64,000 nucleotides of DNA from Sphingomonas hengshuiensis (GTDB taxonomy: Bacteria > Pseudomonadota > Alphaproteobacteria > Sphingomonadales > Sphingomonadaceae): NCBI RefSeq assembly GCF_000935025.1, contig NZ_CP010836.1:2294001-2358000 (forward strand). The letters are read 5' to 3'. The position numbers and the translations under genes were made by a program. Below the pieces are notes generated by a model, which was not told the origin of the DNA, ran no database searches, and saw nothing but the letters and a program-made list of their open reading frames with translations. Position 1 is the stretch's first letter, and the number at the start of each line of letters is the position of its first letter. Below are positions 9,016 through 17,118 of this stretch, one piece after another.

Positions 9016-9088
9016 TTTTAGTCTCTATATATGGACATAATAGTCCTCATGTGGGAACTTGAGTCAAGAGGCTCAGGGAGAAAATTGA
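9016..9088. promoter_or_regulatory. Divergent promoter/operator between aldehyde dehydrogenase and CoA-transferase genes
   Basis: This short AT-richer gap separates two divergent starts. It holds the imperfect palindrome GGACATAATAGTCC at 9033-9046, inside TATGGACATAATAGTCCTCA. The block from about 9053 back into the ALDH start is repeated, diverged, at 10.535-10.62 kb. The GTG start of the CoA-transferase has AGGGAG at 9075-9080. A binding site for the nearby IclR protein is likely but unproven. Confidence 0.55.
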
Positions 9089-10285
9089 GTGATTCCGCTG
9101 CTCAAGGGCATCCGCGTGATCGAAATCGGGGCGGTGGTGCTCGGCCCCTATGCCGGGCAGATCCTCGGCGACCTCGGCGCCGAGGTCATCAAGGTCGAGC
9201 CGCCCGAGGGCGACATCGCCCGCAACGCACACCCGCAGGGGGCGGGCGGCGGCGCGCTGTTCGTAAATAACAACCGGAACAAGCGCATGCTCGCGATCGA
9301 CCTCAAGCGGCCGGAGGGACGCGCCGCACTGGTGCGGCTGATCGGCACGGCGGACGTGCTGCTCCACAATATGCGCGCCGAGGCGGCAGAGCGGCTCGGG
9401 CTGGGGTTCGACGCAGTGGCCGCGATCAACCCGCGCATCGTCCATTGCGCCGCGACCGGCTTCGGGCAGGCGGGACAATATCGCGATCGCCCGGCGTTCG
9501 ACGACATCATCCAGGCCGCAAGCGGCATGGCGGGGCTGGCGATGCAGCATGGCGGCGCGCCGCAATTCGTGCCGACGATCGTCGCCGACAAGGTGGCGGC
9601 ATTGCACATCGTCTACGGCATCCTCGCAGCGCTGATCGCGCGCGAGCGCGGACAGCCCGGGCCGTTCCGCGTCGAAGTTCCGATGTTCGAGGCGATGGTC
9701 GCGTTCCTGATGAACGAGCATCTTGCCGAGGCCAGCTTCGCCGAAGACGGCGCGACCGGCTATCCGCGCATTCTGTCGCCCAATCGCCGACCGTTCCGTA
9801 CCGCTGACGGCTGGATCGCGGTGCTGCCTTACACCGCCGAGCAATGGCGCCGCTTCCTCGCCGAGATCGATCGCGAGGCGCTTTGCGACGAGACGTGGTT
9901 CCGCGATGCGCGCATGCGCCAGGCCCGGATCAACGAACTCTACGCGATCCTGGCAGAGAGCCTCCCCGCGCGGACCACCGATGCCTGGATCGCGGCGCTG
10001 TCGGCACGCGACGTGCCATGCGCGCGCATCGCCACTCCCGACGATCTGTTGCACGATCCGCATCTGCGCGAGATCGGCTTCTTCGACGTGCCGGTTGGGT
10101 ATCCCGCCGGGATGGCGCGGATGGTGCCGCAGCCTGTGCGCTTCGATACGGTCGCCCCGGTCGCCGATGCGCCGCCGGCTGCGATCGGCGCAGACAGCTA
10201 CGCAGTGCTGCGCGACTGCGGGCATGACGCAGCGGCGATCGAAGCGCTGGTCGCTGCGGGGGTGATCCGAACCGGGCCGGGTTGA
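9089..10285 (+). CDS. CaiB/BaiF family CoA-transferase (class III)
   Basis: This 398-residue protein begins with the family's KGIRVIEIGAVVLGPYAGQ segment and LGAEVIKVEPPEGD. NRNKRMLAIDLK and RPAFDDIIQAASGMAGL follow; the latter contains the conserved Asp that forms the acyl-aspartyl intermediate in class III CoA-transferases. These enzymes move CoA between carboxylic acids in the cytoplasm. Next to an aldehyde dehydrogenase, it plausibly activates the resulting acid as a CoA thioester (inference). It starts at GTG 9089 with a good Shine-Dalgarno sequence, and is transcribed away from the rest of the cluster from a shared promoter region. Confidence 0.93.
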   Translation: MIPLLKGIRVIEIGAVVLGPYAGQILGDLGAEVIKVEPPEGDIARNAHPQGAGGGALFVNNNRNKRMLAIDLKRPEGRAALVRLIGTADVLLHNMRAEAAERLGLGFDAVAAINPRIVHCAATGFGQAGQYRDRPAFDDIIQAASGMAGLAMQHGGAPQFVPTIVADKVAALHIVYGILAALIARERGQPGPFRVEVPMFEAMVAFLMNEHLAEASFAEDGATGYPRILSPNRRPFRTADGWIAVLPYTAEQWRRFLAEIDREALCDETWFRDARMRQARINELYAILAESLPARTTDAWIAALSARDVPCARIATPDDLLHDPHLREIGFFDVPVGYPAGMARMVPQPVRFDTVAPVADAPPAAIGADSYAVLRDCGHDAAAIEALVAAGVIRTGPG

Positions 10286-10894
10286 AACGCTCCATCGGGC
10301 GTCGCGGTTGAAAGCCAATGCTCTGATCGAGCATGCCGTGGTAGCGCGTCGGCGCCCCGCCTCGACCGTTTCGGGCAGCCGTTCGAGCCACGTCCCAACT
10401 GGCCCGTCGCTCGGGACGCGGGCCAGCATATTCCTCCGCCTCTCGTCGGGCCGCTGACGGCCGCGGCTGCGCTCGCTGGGATACAATCAGGCGCGAAGCA
10501 TAAATTTCTCCTCTCAGCGCCTTGACTCATATTTCCATATGAGGACTAATGTATCCACAGAAAGAGACATTTTTAAGGATCTTGGTGGCCAGATTTCGCT
10601 TCAATCGCCTGTTTCGGTGAGGGGGCATGGGTGCCGCCTGCGGTAGGGAGCCTCCGCGCACAAGCAGCGCATGGATGGCAACTTGCCGTGCCAGGAATGG
10701 GTAGATTCGGTATCTGCAGATACGCCGATCGCGATCCCGCGCACCGACCTTCACTCCCTGTTCCTCAACTCCGCCACGCTCGAATGGGTCGGGATCGATG
10801 CTCCGCCCGAGCGGCGTCTGGCGGACAGGAGCGCTTTACCAGCGCCTCGGCGCCGCGTGGATAGTCCGATCCGGATGACCGATGGGAGGTCTGA
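10286..10894. other. 609-bp gene-poor stretch with decayed sequence
   Basis: No intact gene is convincing here. The right half contains the remnant of an aldehyde dehydrogenase promoter and 5' end (see the separate entry). The left half has only short minus-strand frames. One good Shine-Dalgarno box (GAGGAG, reverse strand near 10.51 kb) leads to an ATG that stops after four codons. A further fragment around 10.73-10.81 kb on the + strand looks protein-like but I cannot identify it. Together this reads as an accessory segment under decay. The amidohydrolase gene then starts behind GGGAGG. Confidence 0.6.
10535..10705 (+). pseudogene. Decayed duplicate of the aldehyde dehydrogenase promoter and first codons
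   Basis: The stretch from 10539 repeats the ALDH upstream sequence: ATGAGGACTA, then TCCA and AGAGAC at the same spacing. From GTG 10585 it encodes VARFRFNRLF, against MAEFRFDRLF in the intact ALDH. A TGA at 10618 and an indel break the frame. In the shifted frame GAWVPPAVGSLR still resembles ALDH GEWVAPIDGGLR. Similarity fades after about 10.7 kb. It is a truncated paralogue relic, oriented opposite to the intact gene. Confidence 0.65.
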
Positions 10895-12232
10895 ATGAAA
10901 TTGCCCGTGAGCCGCCGCACCGTTTTGGGTGGAATCGCGGCGCTACCCTTTCTCGGTGCTGCCGCGCCCGATCCCACGTCCGCGATCCTGATCCGCAACA
11001 CCTATTTGTTCGACGGTACCGGCAGCGCGCGCCAACCCCGCAACGTGCGGGTCGTCGGCAATCGCATCGATGCCGTCTCGGTTGGAGACATCCCCGTGCC
11101 CGCCGGCGCGACCGTGATCGACGGCGCCGGCCAGACGCTGATGCCCGGCCTTACCGACGCGCATTGGCACATGTCCGCCGTGAAGGGCGCGTCGTGGATG
11201 GGGCCGGAGGATGCGAGCTCCGTCGCGCTGGTGTTCCAGGATGCCGAGCGCCAGTTGATGCGTGGGTTCACCACGGTTCGCGACACCGCGGGATCGGTGT
11301 TCGGCATCCGTGACGCCATCGAGCGCGGGATAGTGCCCGGCCCGCGCTGTTATCCCAGCGGCGCCGCGATCACGCAGACCTCCGGCCATGGCGACTTCGA
11401 TCCGGCGGACGAGTTGCCCCCGACGCTCGGCGGCGCTGCCTCGCGATACCGGCGCTCGGGCATGACCGCGGTCGCCAACGGCGTGCCCGAAGTGCTTGCC
11501 GCGACGCGCCAGCAATTCAAACGGGGTGCGACTCAGATCAAGATCATGGCCGGCGGCGGTGTAACGTCGGATTTCGATCCGATCGACACGCTGCAGTTCA
11601 CGCCGGAAGAGTTGCGTGCGATCGTCCAGGCGGCGACCGATTGGGGCACCTATGCCTGTGCGCATGTCTACACCGCGGCCGGCGTGCAGCGCTGTCTGGA
11701 TGCCGGGGTCTTGTCGATCGAGCACGGCCATCTCCTCGACGATGCGACGGCGGAGCGCATGGCCAAGAAGGGCGCCTGGCTTTCGACCCAGCCGTTCGAG
11801 ATGGGCGACAATGTCCTTAGTCCCGCGCAGATGGAAAAGGCCGCCGAGTCCCTGGGCACCGCCGGCTGGCAGTCGAGCGTCGCGCTGGCAAAGAAGCACG
11901 GCGTCAACCTGGCCTTCGGCACCGATCTCTTTTCGCGCACCCCTTCGTCGCGCACCGAGAATAGGATGTTGCCGCGGCTCGGCGCGGTGTTTTCGAATGC
12001 CGAGGTGCTGCGCATCGCGACGTCCGGCAATTGCAGCCTGTTTGCACATAGCGGCAAGCGCAATCCTTACCGGGCAGCGCCGCTCGGTGTCGTCAAGCCG
12101 GGGGCCTGGGCGGACCTGCTTCTGGTGCGCGGCAACCCGCTTGCCGACCTCCATCTGCTCGAAGATTATCAGCGCAACCTGTTGCTGATCGTCAAGGACG
12201 GCCAGATCTACAAGAACCTGATGCCGGCCTGA
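10895..12232 (+). CDS. Exported metal-dependent amidohydrolase (imidazolonepropionase/prolidase-like)
   Basis: The 445-residue protein starts at ATG behind GGGAGG and has an N-terminal export signal with a twin-Arg-like SRRTVLGG followed by a hydrophobic stretch. The amidohydrolase-fold residues are visible: the strand-1 metal motif DAHWHM, a probable carboxylated Lys in QIKIMAGGG, metal His in CAHVY and IEHGH, and the strand-8 Asp in FGTDLF. The C-terminus ends with KPGAWADLLLVRGNPL, typical of the family. It resembles periplasmic Xaa-Pro dipeptidase/imidazolonepropionase-like enzymes common in sphingomonads. Substrate unknown. The esterase gene begins 33 nt downstream on the same strand, suggesting co-transcription. 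Confidence 0.9.
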   Translation: MKLPVSRRTVLGGIAALPFLGAAAPDPTSAILIRNTYLFDGTGSARQPRNVRVVGNRIDAVSVGDIPVPAGATVIDGAGQTLMPGLTDAHWHMSAVKGASWMGPEDASSVALVFQDAERQLMRGFTTVRDTAGSVFGIRDAIERGIVPGPRCYPSGAAITQTSGHGDFDPADELPPTLGGAASRYRRSGMTAVANGVPEVLAATRQQFKRGATQIKIMAGGGVTSDFDPIDTLQFTPEELRAIVQAATDWGTYACAHVYTAAGVQRCLDAGVLSIEHGHLLDDATAERMAKKGAWLSTQPFEMGDNVLSPAQMEKAAESLGTAGWQSSVALAKKHGVNLAFGTDLFSRTPSSRTENRMLPRLGAVFSNAEVLRIATSGNCSLFAHSGKRNPYRAAPLGVVKPGAWADLLLVRGNPLADLHLLEDYQRNLLLIVKDGQIYKNLMPA

Positions 12233-12264
12233 GCGCCAACCAACGAGCCGAGAGGAGCCCTCCG

Positions 12265-13134
12265 ATGCGCCGCCCCCTGCCCTGTCTCGCCGCGCTCGCC
12301 GTCGCCCTGGGCGTTGCGGTACCCGCCACCGCGCAACAGGCCGCGTCGCCCCAGGCCTATACCCTGCCCGATACGCAGGTGTTCGATCTGGCCGCGCGCG
12401 ACGATGGGCAGGTCTATCGCATCTTCGTCTCGGTGCCGACGCAGGCGCCGCCCGCGGAGGGGTTTCCGACGCTCTACGTGCTCGACGGCAATGCCTATTT
12501 CCCGGGCTTCGCTGGAGAACGCCGGATCGAGGAATTCGCCAAACAGGCAGGCGGGGGAATGCTTATAGTCGGTATCGGCTATCCCACGGACCAGGCCTAT
12601 GACGTGCTGCGTCGGCGTTACGACCTGACCCCGGTCTGGCCCGAAAAGCTGCCCGCCGGCCAGGCCGGCGGAAACGAGCATTTTGCCAAATTCCTGCTCG
12701 ATCAATTGATCCCCGAAATCGCCCGCCGCTACAGGGTGGCGCCCGAGCGCAAGTCGCTTTTCGGCCATTCGTTCGGCGGCCTGTTCGCGCTGCACATGCT
12801 CTATACCCGTCCCACTGCGTTCGAGGCGATCATCGCTGCCAGCCCTTCGATATGGTGGGGCGACCAGTCGCTGCTGACAGAGGAGCGCGCATTCGCCGTC
12901 CGCTTGGCCAGCGGCAAGGTCGCCGGCCGCGTCAGCCGCCTCTTGCTGCTGACCGGCGAGCGCGACGACGCCGCCACGATCACCTGGGATTCCGAGGCAC
13001 TGCTCCAACGCCTCCAGCCGCTTTCCGCCTATGGATTGCGCACGCGCTTCGCCAAGTTCGAAGGCGAGACGCACATCACCGTGCCCTATCGCGCGATCAC
13101 CCCGACGCTGCGCTTCGCGCTTGGCGTGCCCTGA
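12265..13134 (+). CDS. Exported alpha/beta-hydrolase, putative esterase of the Fes/IroE-like family
   Basis: This 289-residue protein has a signal peptide (hydrophobic core, cleavage near ATAQQ). The nucleophile elbow is GHSFGGLFALHML, with Ser in GxSxG. The oxyanion-side segment YVLDGNAYF, the SPSIWWGD motif and the His in GETHITVPY are characteristic of the putative esterase family that includes siderophore trilactone hydrolases (IroE/BesA-like). Shine-Dalgarno AGAGGAG precedes ATG 12265. It follows the amidohydrolase gene and is close to a heme/iron receptor, so siderophore ester cleavage is possible, but other exported esters are equally possible. Confidence 0.85.
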   Translation: MRRPLPCLAALAVALGVAVPATAQQAASPQAYTLPDTQVFDLAARDDGQVYRIFVSVPTQAPPAEGFPTLYVLDGNAYFPGFAGERRIEEFAKQAGGGMLIVGIGYPTDQAYDVLRRRYDLTPVWPEKLPAGQAGGNEHFAKFLLDQLIPEIARRYRVAPERKSLFGHSFGGLFALHMLYTRPTAFEAIIAASPSIWWGDQSLLTEERAFAVRLASGKVAGRVSRLLLLTGERDDAATITWDSEALLQRLQPLSAYGLRTRFAKFEGETHITVPYRAITPTLRFALGVP

Positions 13135-13239
13135 CCGAATGTGTCGCCTTTCGGAGCCCGGCGCGACCGCATCGATGCAATAGCGGAGGTGTCGATCGCC
13201 AGCCCATACACGGAAATCTGACACTCCCCGCGCGCAGGA

Positions 13240-14223
13240 TCAGGCGGCTCTGGTCGCCTGATCCATAAGCTTCTTGGCGAGCGCGATCGCGTCGGCCTCG
13301 CTGGTCTTGCCGGCCTGGAGTTCGTCGGCGATTTCCAGCAGCCGGCTGGCGATCACCGTCCCTGCCTCGGCCGCCTCGGTGATGCGGATGCCGTTCTTGG
13401 CATTCGCGATCCGCTCCCATTCGGCGCGGATCGCCGCCCAATAGCCCTTGGTGGCCGCCCAATAGGTGTCCGCCGCCTTCACGTCATAGCCGTCGAAACG
13501 GGTATAGCTGTTCAGCACATATTCCTGGACGACCGGCTGCAGCGTGCCGTCGATCACGCCCATCTTGGTATTGTCCTGCCAGTGGATCCAGCCGGTCGGC
13601 GTCGGCTGGTGGCGGTTGATCCCGAGATAGCGGTCATAGACCGGCCCGCGCACCGCATCGCGCCGGGCGAGCGGGCGCCAGGTCCAGTTGGAGCGCCAGC
13701 GCCGCACGCCGCCTTCGGTGGTCCACTGGCCCCAGCCACCATAGCGCGGGCTGTCATCGACCTGATAGACGGTCTGCGACCAGCGGCCGCGCCGCATCGG
13801 CTCGGGCACGGCTTCCCATTTCCAGGTGTCGGGGCCGGCATAGACGAGCACGCGGGCAGGTTCATATTCCCAATCCTGCCGCCAGTGCTTGATCACATGG
13901 CTCTTGCCCTCGTGCTCCACCACCAGCAGGTGCTGGAGCACGATCTTGCGCCCGCTGTCCTCGATCACCCGCACCACTTCGTGGCCGCCGGATATCTTGG
14001 CCTCGATCGGGGTGTAGTCGGCACGCCAGGCGGTCGATTCCTGCATGTCGAAGCGCACCTTATAGGCGCCCGCCATGCCGACGATGTCGCGCCGGTCGGC
14101 TTCGAACGATGCCTGTTCCTCGGCGGCGGTGCGGGGCTTTACCGGGCCGTCCGCAGCCGCGGGCGGCGCCGGCAGCAGTGCCGCGAGGCTGAGGGCGAGC
14201 AGGCCAAAATGTCGAAACTTCAT
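13240..14223 (-). CDS. DUF6607-like exported protein, partner of the TonB receptor
   Basis: About 327 residues from the ATG at 14223 with a clear signal peptide (KFRHFGLLALSLAALLPAPP). The mature protein has repeated Trp-rich segments (KHWRQDWEYEP, WKWEAVPEPMRRGRWSQTVYQVDDSPRYGGW divided over two strands, HWQDNTKMG) suggesting a beta-rich fold. The pattern GAYKVRFDMQES and the position directly downstream of a heme-type TonB receptor agree with the DUF6607 family, often found beside such receptors; the family assignment is from memory. The start lies 17 nt after the receptor stop, so the two are an operon. Function unknown; a periplasmic or surface role in heme/iron acquisition is inferred. 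Confidence 0.8.
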   Translation of the reverse strand: MKFRHFGLLALSLAALLPAPPAAADGPVKPRTAAEEQASFEADRRDIVGMAGAYKVRFDMQESTAWRADYTPIEAKISGGHEVVRVIEDSGRKIVLQHLLVVEHEGKSHVIKHWRQDWEYEPARVLVYAGPDTWKWEAVPEPMRRGRWSQTVYQVDDSPRYGGWGQWTTEGGVRRWRSNWTWRPLARRDAVRGPVYDRYLGINRHQPTPTGWIHWQDNTKMGVIDGTLQPVVQEYVLNSYTRFDGYDVKAADTYWAATKGYWAAIRAEWERIANAKNGIRITEAAEAGTVIASRLLEIADELQAGKTSEADAIALAKKLMDQATRAA

Positions 14224-14239
14224 GATGTTCCCCCGATGC

Positions 14240-16441
14240 TCAGAAGCGGTAGCTGATCGAGACGCTACCGTTGCGTCCCGGCTGGGTATAGGCGTCCTTG
14301 ACGGTCGAACTGGCGGCCAATCCGCGCACGTCGTTCCACCAGGCATATTTGGCGTCGAACAGGTTGAACACGCCGGCGCGCAGGGTCAGCCCTTCGCTCA
14401 CGCGGAAGAAGGCGGTGGCGTCGACGATGGTGAAGGCGTCGGGCCGATAACAGGCGGCGGTGCACACACCGGTGGTCGCGGTCGCCTCCTTGCGGGTGCT
14501 GTGCGTGACGATCAACTGCCCGCCATACGCCCCGTCTGGCGCGCGATAGCCCAGGCCGCCGACGATCTTCGCCGGATCGACGGTCGAAAGCGACGCCTTG
14601 GTGCCGTTCCGGATCACGTCGCCATCGGCATAGGCAAAGGCGAGATTGGCGCTGAGGCCATGCCCCAGTTCGGCATTCACCCGTCCCTCGATGCCGGTTA
14701 CCCGCGCCTCGTCGAGGTTGATGAACTGGTAGACCGCCGGGTTGGCCGGCGTGAACGCGCCGCCCACCACTTCCTGCGAGATGAAATTGTCGTAATCGGC
14801 GTGGAAGCCGGTCAGCTGCACGCGCACCCCGCCGCCGCCGAAGCGGATGCCGCCCTCCACGCTCCGGCTCGTCTCGGGCTTCAAATTGGGGTTGGGCTCG
14901 GAGCGATAGCCATAGGCGAGGTTCTGGAAGAACTGGTTGACCTGGCTCGGCTCGGGCGCCTTGAAGCCCTGCGCATAGTTGGCGAACAGGCTGACATCGG
15001 GGCTCAGCGCCAGCGTCGCGCCGATCTTGGGCGAGACGCGCGAGCCGCTCTGGCTGGCCGAGTTGAACGCCGGAAGCGCCGCGTCGCTCTTAGGATCGAG
15101 CGCGTAATGATCGAAGCGCAGCGCCGGGAACAATGTCACCGGCCCGAGGCTGATCTCGTCGGAGACGAACAGCCCCGCCAGCGTGAAGTCGGTGATCGGG
15201 AAGGCGCGGGTGGGATAGGTCTCGCCCGTCGGCGGCACGGTGCCGTCGCGAATGCCCTCCTGCCGGGTGCGGCTCGCATCGGCGCCGAGTATCAGCCGGT
15301 GGCGCAGCGGCCCCGTCTCATAGCCGAGCACGATCTCGCCCGATCCCCCGAACACGCGATTGTCGAAGGTGTTCAGCCGGGTGCGGTCGGCGAGCGTCAC
15401 GCGGTCCTCGGCGGAGAACTGGCTGTCCTCGGACTGCTGCCAGTAGAGGCTCAGCCGCGTGCGCTGGATCGCGCCCTGCCCATCCCAGGTCCAGTCGAAC
15501 GCGGCGCGCTTGCGCTTCGTGCTGTCGTTGGCGGTGGTGCCGGCGACGCTCGCGGTGACGCTGGTCAGCACGTTGCTGTCGAGATGGTTGTCGAGATACT
15601 CGCCGGTCAGCCGCAGCTTATGGCCGGTGCCGGGTTCGTAGACGATCCGGCCGAGCACCGCGTTCGAATCGCCGTCCTGCGGATTGGCCTTGGTCCGCGC
15701 CGCACCGCTGCCGCCGACGCTGCCCTGGTTCTCCAGCTCGCCGAAGTCGCGCCGGGTATAGGCGACCATCGCCGACCAGGCGCCCGACTTGCCGGCCAGG
15801 ATGCCGGTCTCGCTCCATTCCTGGTCGGACGACTGGTAGCCGGCACGCACCAGCCCGCCCACGGACTTACCGCCGCCGAGGAAGTCGCTCGGATCGGCGG
15901 TGGTGAAGCTGATCGCGCCCGCCAGGCCGTCACTGCCATAGAGCGCCGAGGCGGGCCCGCGCAGGATCTCGACTGACTTCACCAGCCCCAGGTCGACATA
16001 GTCGCCGCGCCCCACGCTCTGCGCGCCGAAGGTGAAGCCATCGGGCACGCGCACCCCGTCCACCTGGATCAGCACGCGATTGCCGCCGATGCCGCGCACG
16101 ATGAAGCCTTCATTACCCGCGCGGCCGGTGGTGCCCGATGCCGCGCCGAACCGCGCCGGCTGGCGGGGTACGCTCACGCCGGGTTCGAACCGCACCAGAT
16201 CCTTGACGTCGTTGACCAGCTGGTCGGCCATCTTCTCGTCGGTGACGACGGTGACGGTGGCGGGTACCTTCTGCGTATCGGTGGCGAGCCGCGTCGCGGT
16301 GACGGTGATGGTGGCGGGATCGGGCTTGTCGTCCTCGTCGGCGGTGACGGGCGCCTGCTGCGCCTGAGCAACGGCCGGCGCGAACGACAGATAGGCGAAC
16401 AGGCTCGCCGCCCCGGCCAGGCGGACGATGGAATGGATCAC
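14240..16441 (-). CDS. TonB-dependent receptor, heme/hemoglobin type
   Basis: A 733-residue outer-membrane receptor with a signal peptide ending near AQAQQ and no STN signalling domain. A TonB-box-like stretch ATITVTATR is followed by the plug domain (VTVVTDEKMADQLVNDVKDL, RGIGGNRVLIQVDGVRVPDG, VEILRGPASALYGSDGLAGAI) and a 22-strand-type barrel ending in aromatic Phe (SVSISYRF). The plug wording matches the hemoglobin/transferrin/lactoferrin receptor family. It is expected to import heme or another iron source using TonB energy. It is the first gene of an operon with the DUF6607-like gene and has a Fur-like palindrome just upstream. Confidence 0.93.
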   Translation of the reverse strand: MIHSIVRLAGAASLFAYLSFAPAVAQAQQAPVTADEDDKPDPATITVTATRLATDTQKVPATVTVVTDEKMADQLVNDVKDLVRFEPGVSVPRQPARFGAASGTTGRAGNEGFIVRGIGGNRVLIQVDGVRVPDGFTFGAQSVGRGDYVDLGLVKSVEILRGPASALYGSDGLAGAISFTTADPSDFLGGGKSVGGLVRAGYQSSDQEWSETGILAGKSGAWSAMVAYTRRDFGELENQGSVGGSGAARTKANPQDGDSNAVLGRIVYEPGTGHKLRLTGEYLDNHLDSNVLTSVTASVAGTTANDSTKRKRAAFDWTWDGQGAIQRTRLSLYWQQSEDSQFSAEDRVTLADRTRLNTFDNRVFGGSGEIVLGYETGPLRHRLILGADASRTRQEGIRDGTVPPTGETYPTRAFPITDFTLAGLFVSDEISLGPVTLFPALRFDHYALDPKSDAALPAFNSASQSGSRVSPKIGATLALSPDVSLFANYAQGFKAPEPSQVNQFFQNLAYGYRSEPNPNLKPETSRSVEGGIRFGGGGVRVQLTGFHADYDNFISQEVVGGAFTPANPAVYQFINLDEARVTGIEGRVNAELGHGLSANLAFAYADGDVIRNGTKASLSTVDPAKIVGGLGYRAPDGAYGGQLIVTHSTRKEATATTGVCTAACYRPDAFTIVDATAFFRVSEGLTLRAGVFNLFDAKYAWWNDVRGLAASSTVKDAYTQPGRNGSVSISYRF

Positions 16442-16461
16442 GAGCGCTCCCTTTGCTTATT

Positions 16462-16481
16462 ACTGCGATTGATTCGCAATA
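16462..16481. promoter_or_regulatory. Fur-like palindrome upstream of the heme receptor
   Basis: The sequence ACTGCGATTGATTCGCAATA contains GCGA-TTGAT-TCGC and lies 21 nt upstream of the receptor start. It resembles alphaproteobacterial iron boxes of the form TGCnAATnATTnGCA. Iron-dependent repression is a reasonable inference. Confidence 0.5.
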
Positions 16482-16605
16482 GCTATATCTGCAAATGGGG
16501 ATGCGTCAAACCCGTTTTCGGCGCAGGCACGTAGAACCTTCGGCGCGCACCTTTTTTTTACGGGACCGCCGAACTGTCGCGTCTTAGCGGGCGGGAGGAG
16601 CACGC

Positions 16606-17118
16606 ATGTCAGCTGTCGCGGGGCATCCACGGCTTGAAGAATTGGCCGCGCACTACCGTGCGCCGCTGCTGCGATTCTTCCGCCGCCGCGTGTCCCCCGG
16701 CGAGGATGCCGACGATCTGGTGCAGGACGTCTTCAGCCGCCTCGCCGCGCAGGATCTGGCCAAGATCGCCAACATCCAGGGCTATGTCTTTCAGGTCGCG
16801 TCGAACGTCCTGCGCGATCGCGCCCGCCGGGCCAGCGTGCGCGGCATCGTCAGCCGAGTGCCCGACGGGTTCGATGTCGAGGACGAAGCCGCCTTCTCGC
16901 CCGAACGCATTCTCCAGAGCCGCGAGGCGGTGCAGATGATGATCTCCGCGCTCTACGAACTCCCGGAAACCGTCCGCATGGTATTCAGCCACTATCATTT
17001 CGACGGCGTTGCCCAGGTCGAGATCGCGCGGCGGATGGGCCTGTCGCTCAGCACCGTCGAGAAGCACATGGCCAAGGCCAACAGCCACCTCCTCTATCGC
17101 CTCCGGAAAGTTCGATGA
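16606..17118 (+). CDS. ECF RNA polymerase sigma factor, FecI type
   Basis: The 170-residue protein has sigma region 2 (HYRAPLLRFFRRRV, then DADDLVQDVFSRL and IQGYVFQVASNVLRDRAR) and region 4 (LYELPETVRMVFSHYHFDG, then QVEIARRMGLSLSTVEKHMAKA). ATG 16606 has a strong GGAGGAG box 6 nt upstream. It overlaps the FecR gene by 4 nt (ATGA), the normal FecI-FecR coupling. FecI-type sigmas drive outer-membrane receptor genes after a signal passes from an STN-bearing receptor through FecR. The likely receptor is the STN protein encoded at 19.6-22.9 kb rather than the adjacent heme receptor, which lacks STN. Confidence 0.94.
   Translation: MSAVAGHPRLEELAAHYRAPLLRFFRRRVSPGEDADDLVQDVFSRLAAQDLAKIANIQGYVFQVASNVLRDRARRASVRGIVSRVPDGFDVEDEAAFSPERILQSREAVQMMISALYELPETVRMVFSHYHFDGVAQVEIARRMGLSLSTVEKHMAKANSHLLYRLRKVR

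Noticed and set aside
10198..10530. A 110-residue minus-strand frame after the CoA-transferase gene
   Set aside because: No recognisable domain, overlaps the CoA-transferase 3' end, and the nearby good Shine-Dalgarno box leads to a four-codon frame instead. Treated as decayed sequence.
10671..10898. A 75-residue + strand frame that faintly recalls a MOSC-like segment
   Set aside because: The resemblance is limited to about ten residues and the frame runs into the amidohydrolase start region. Not enough to name.
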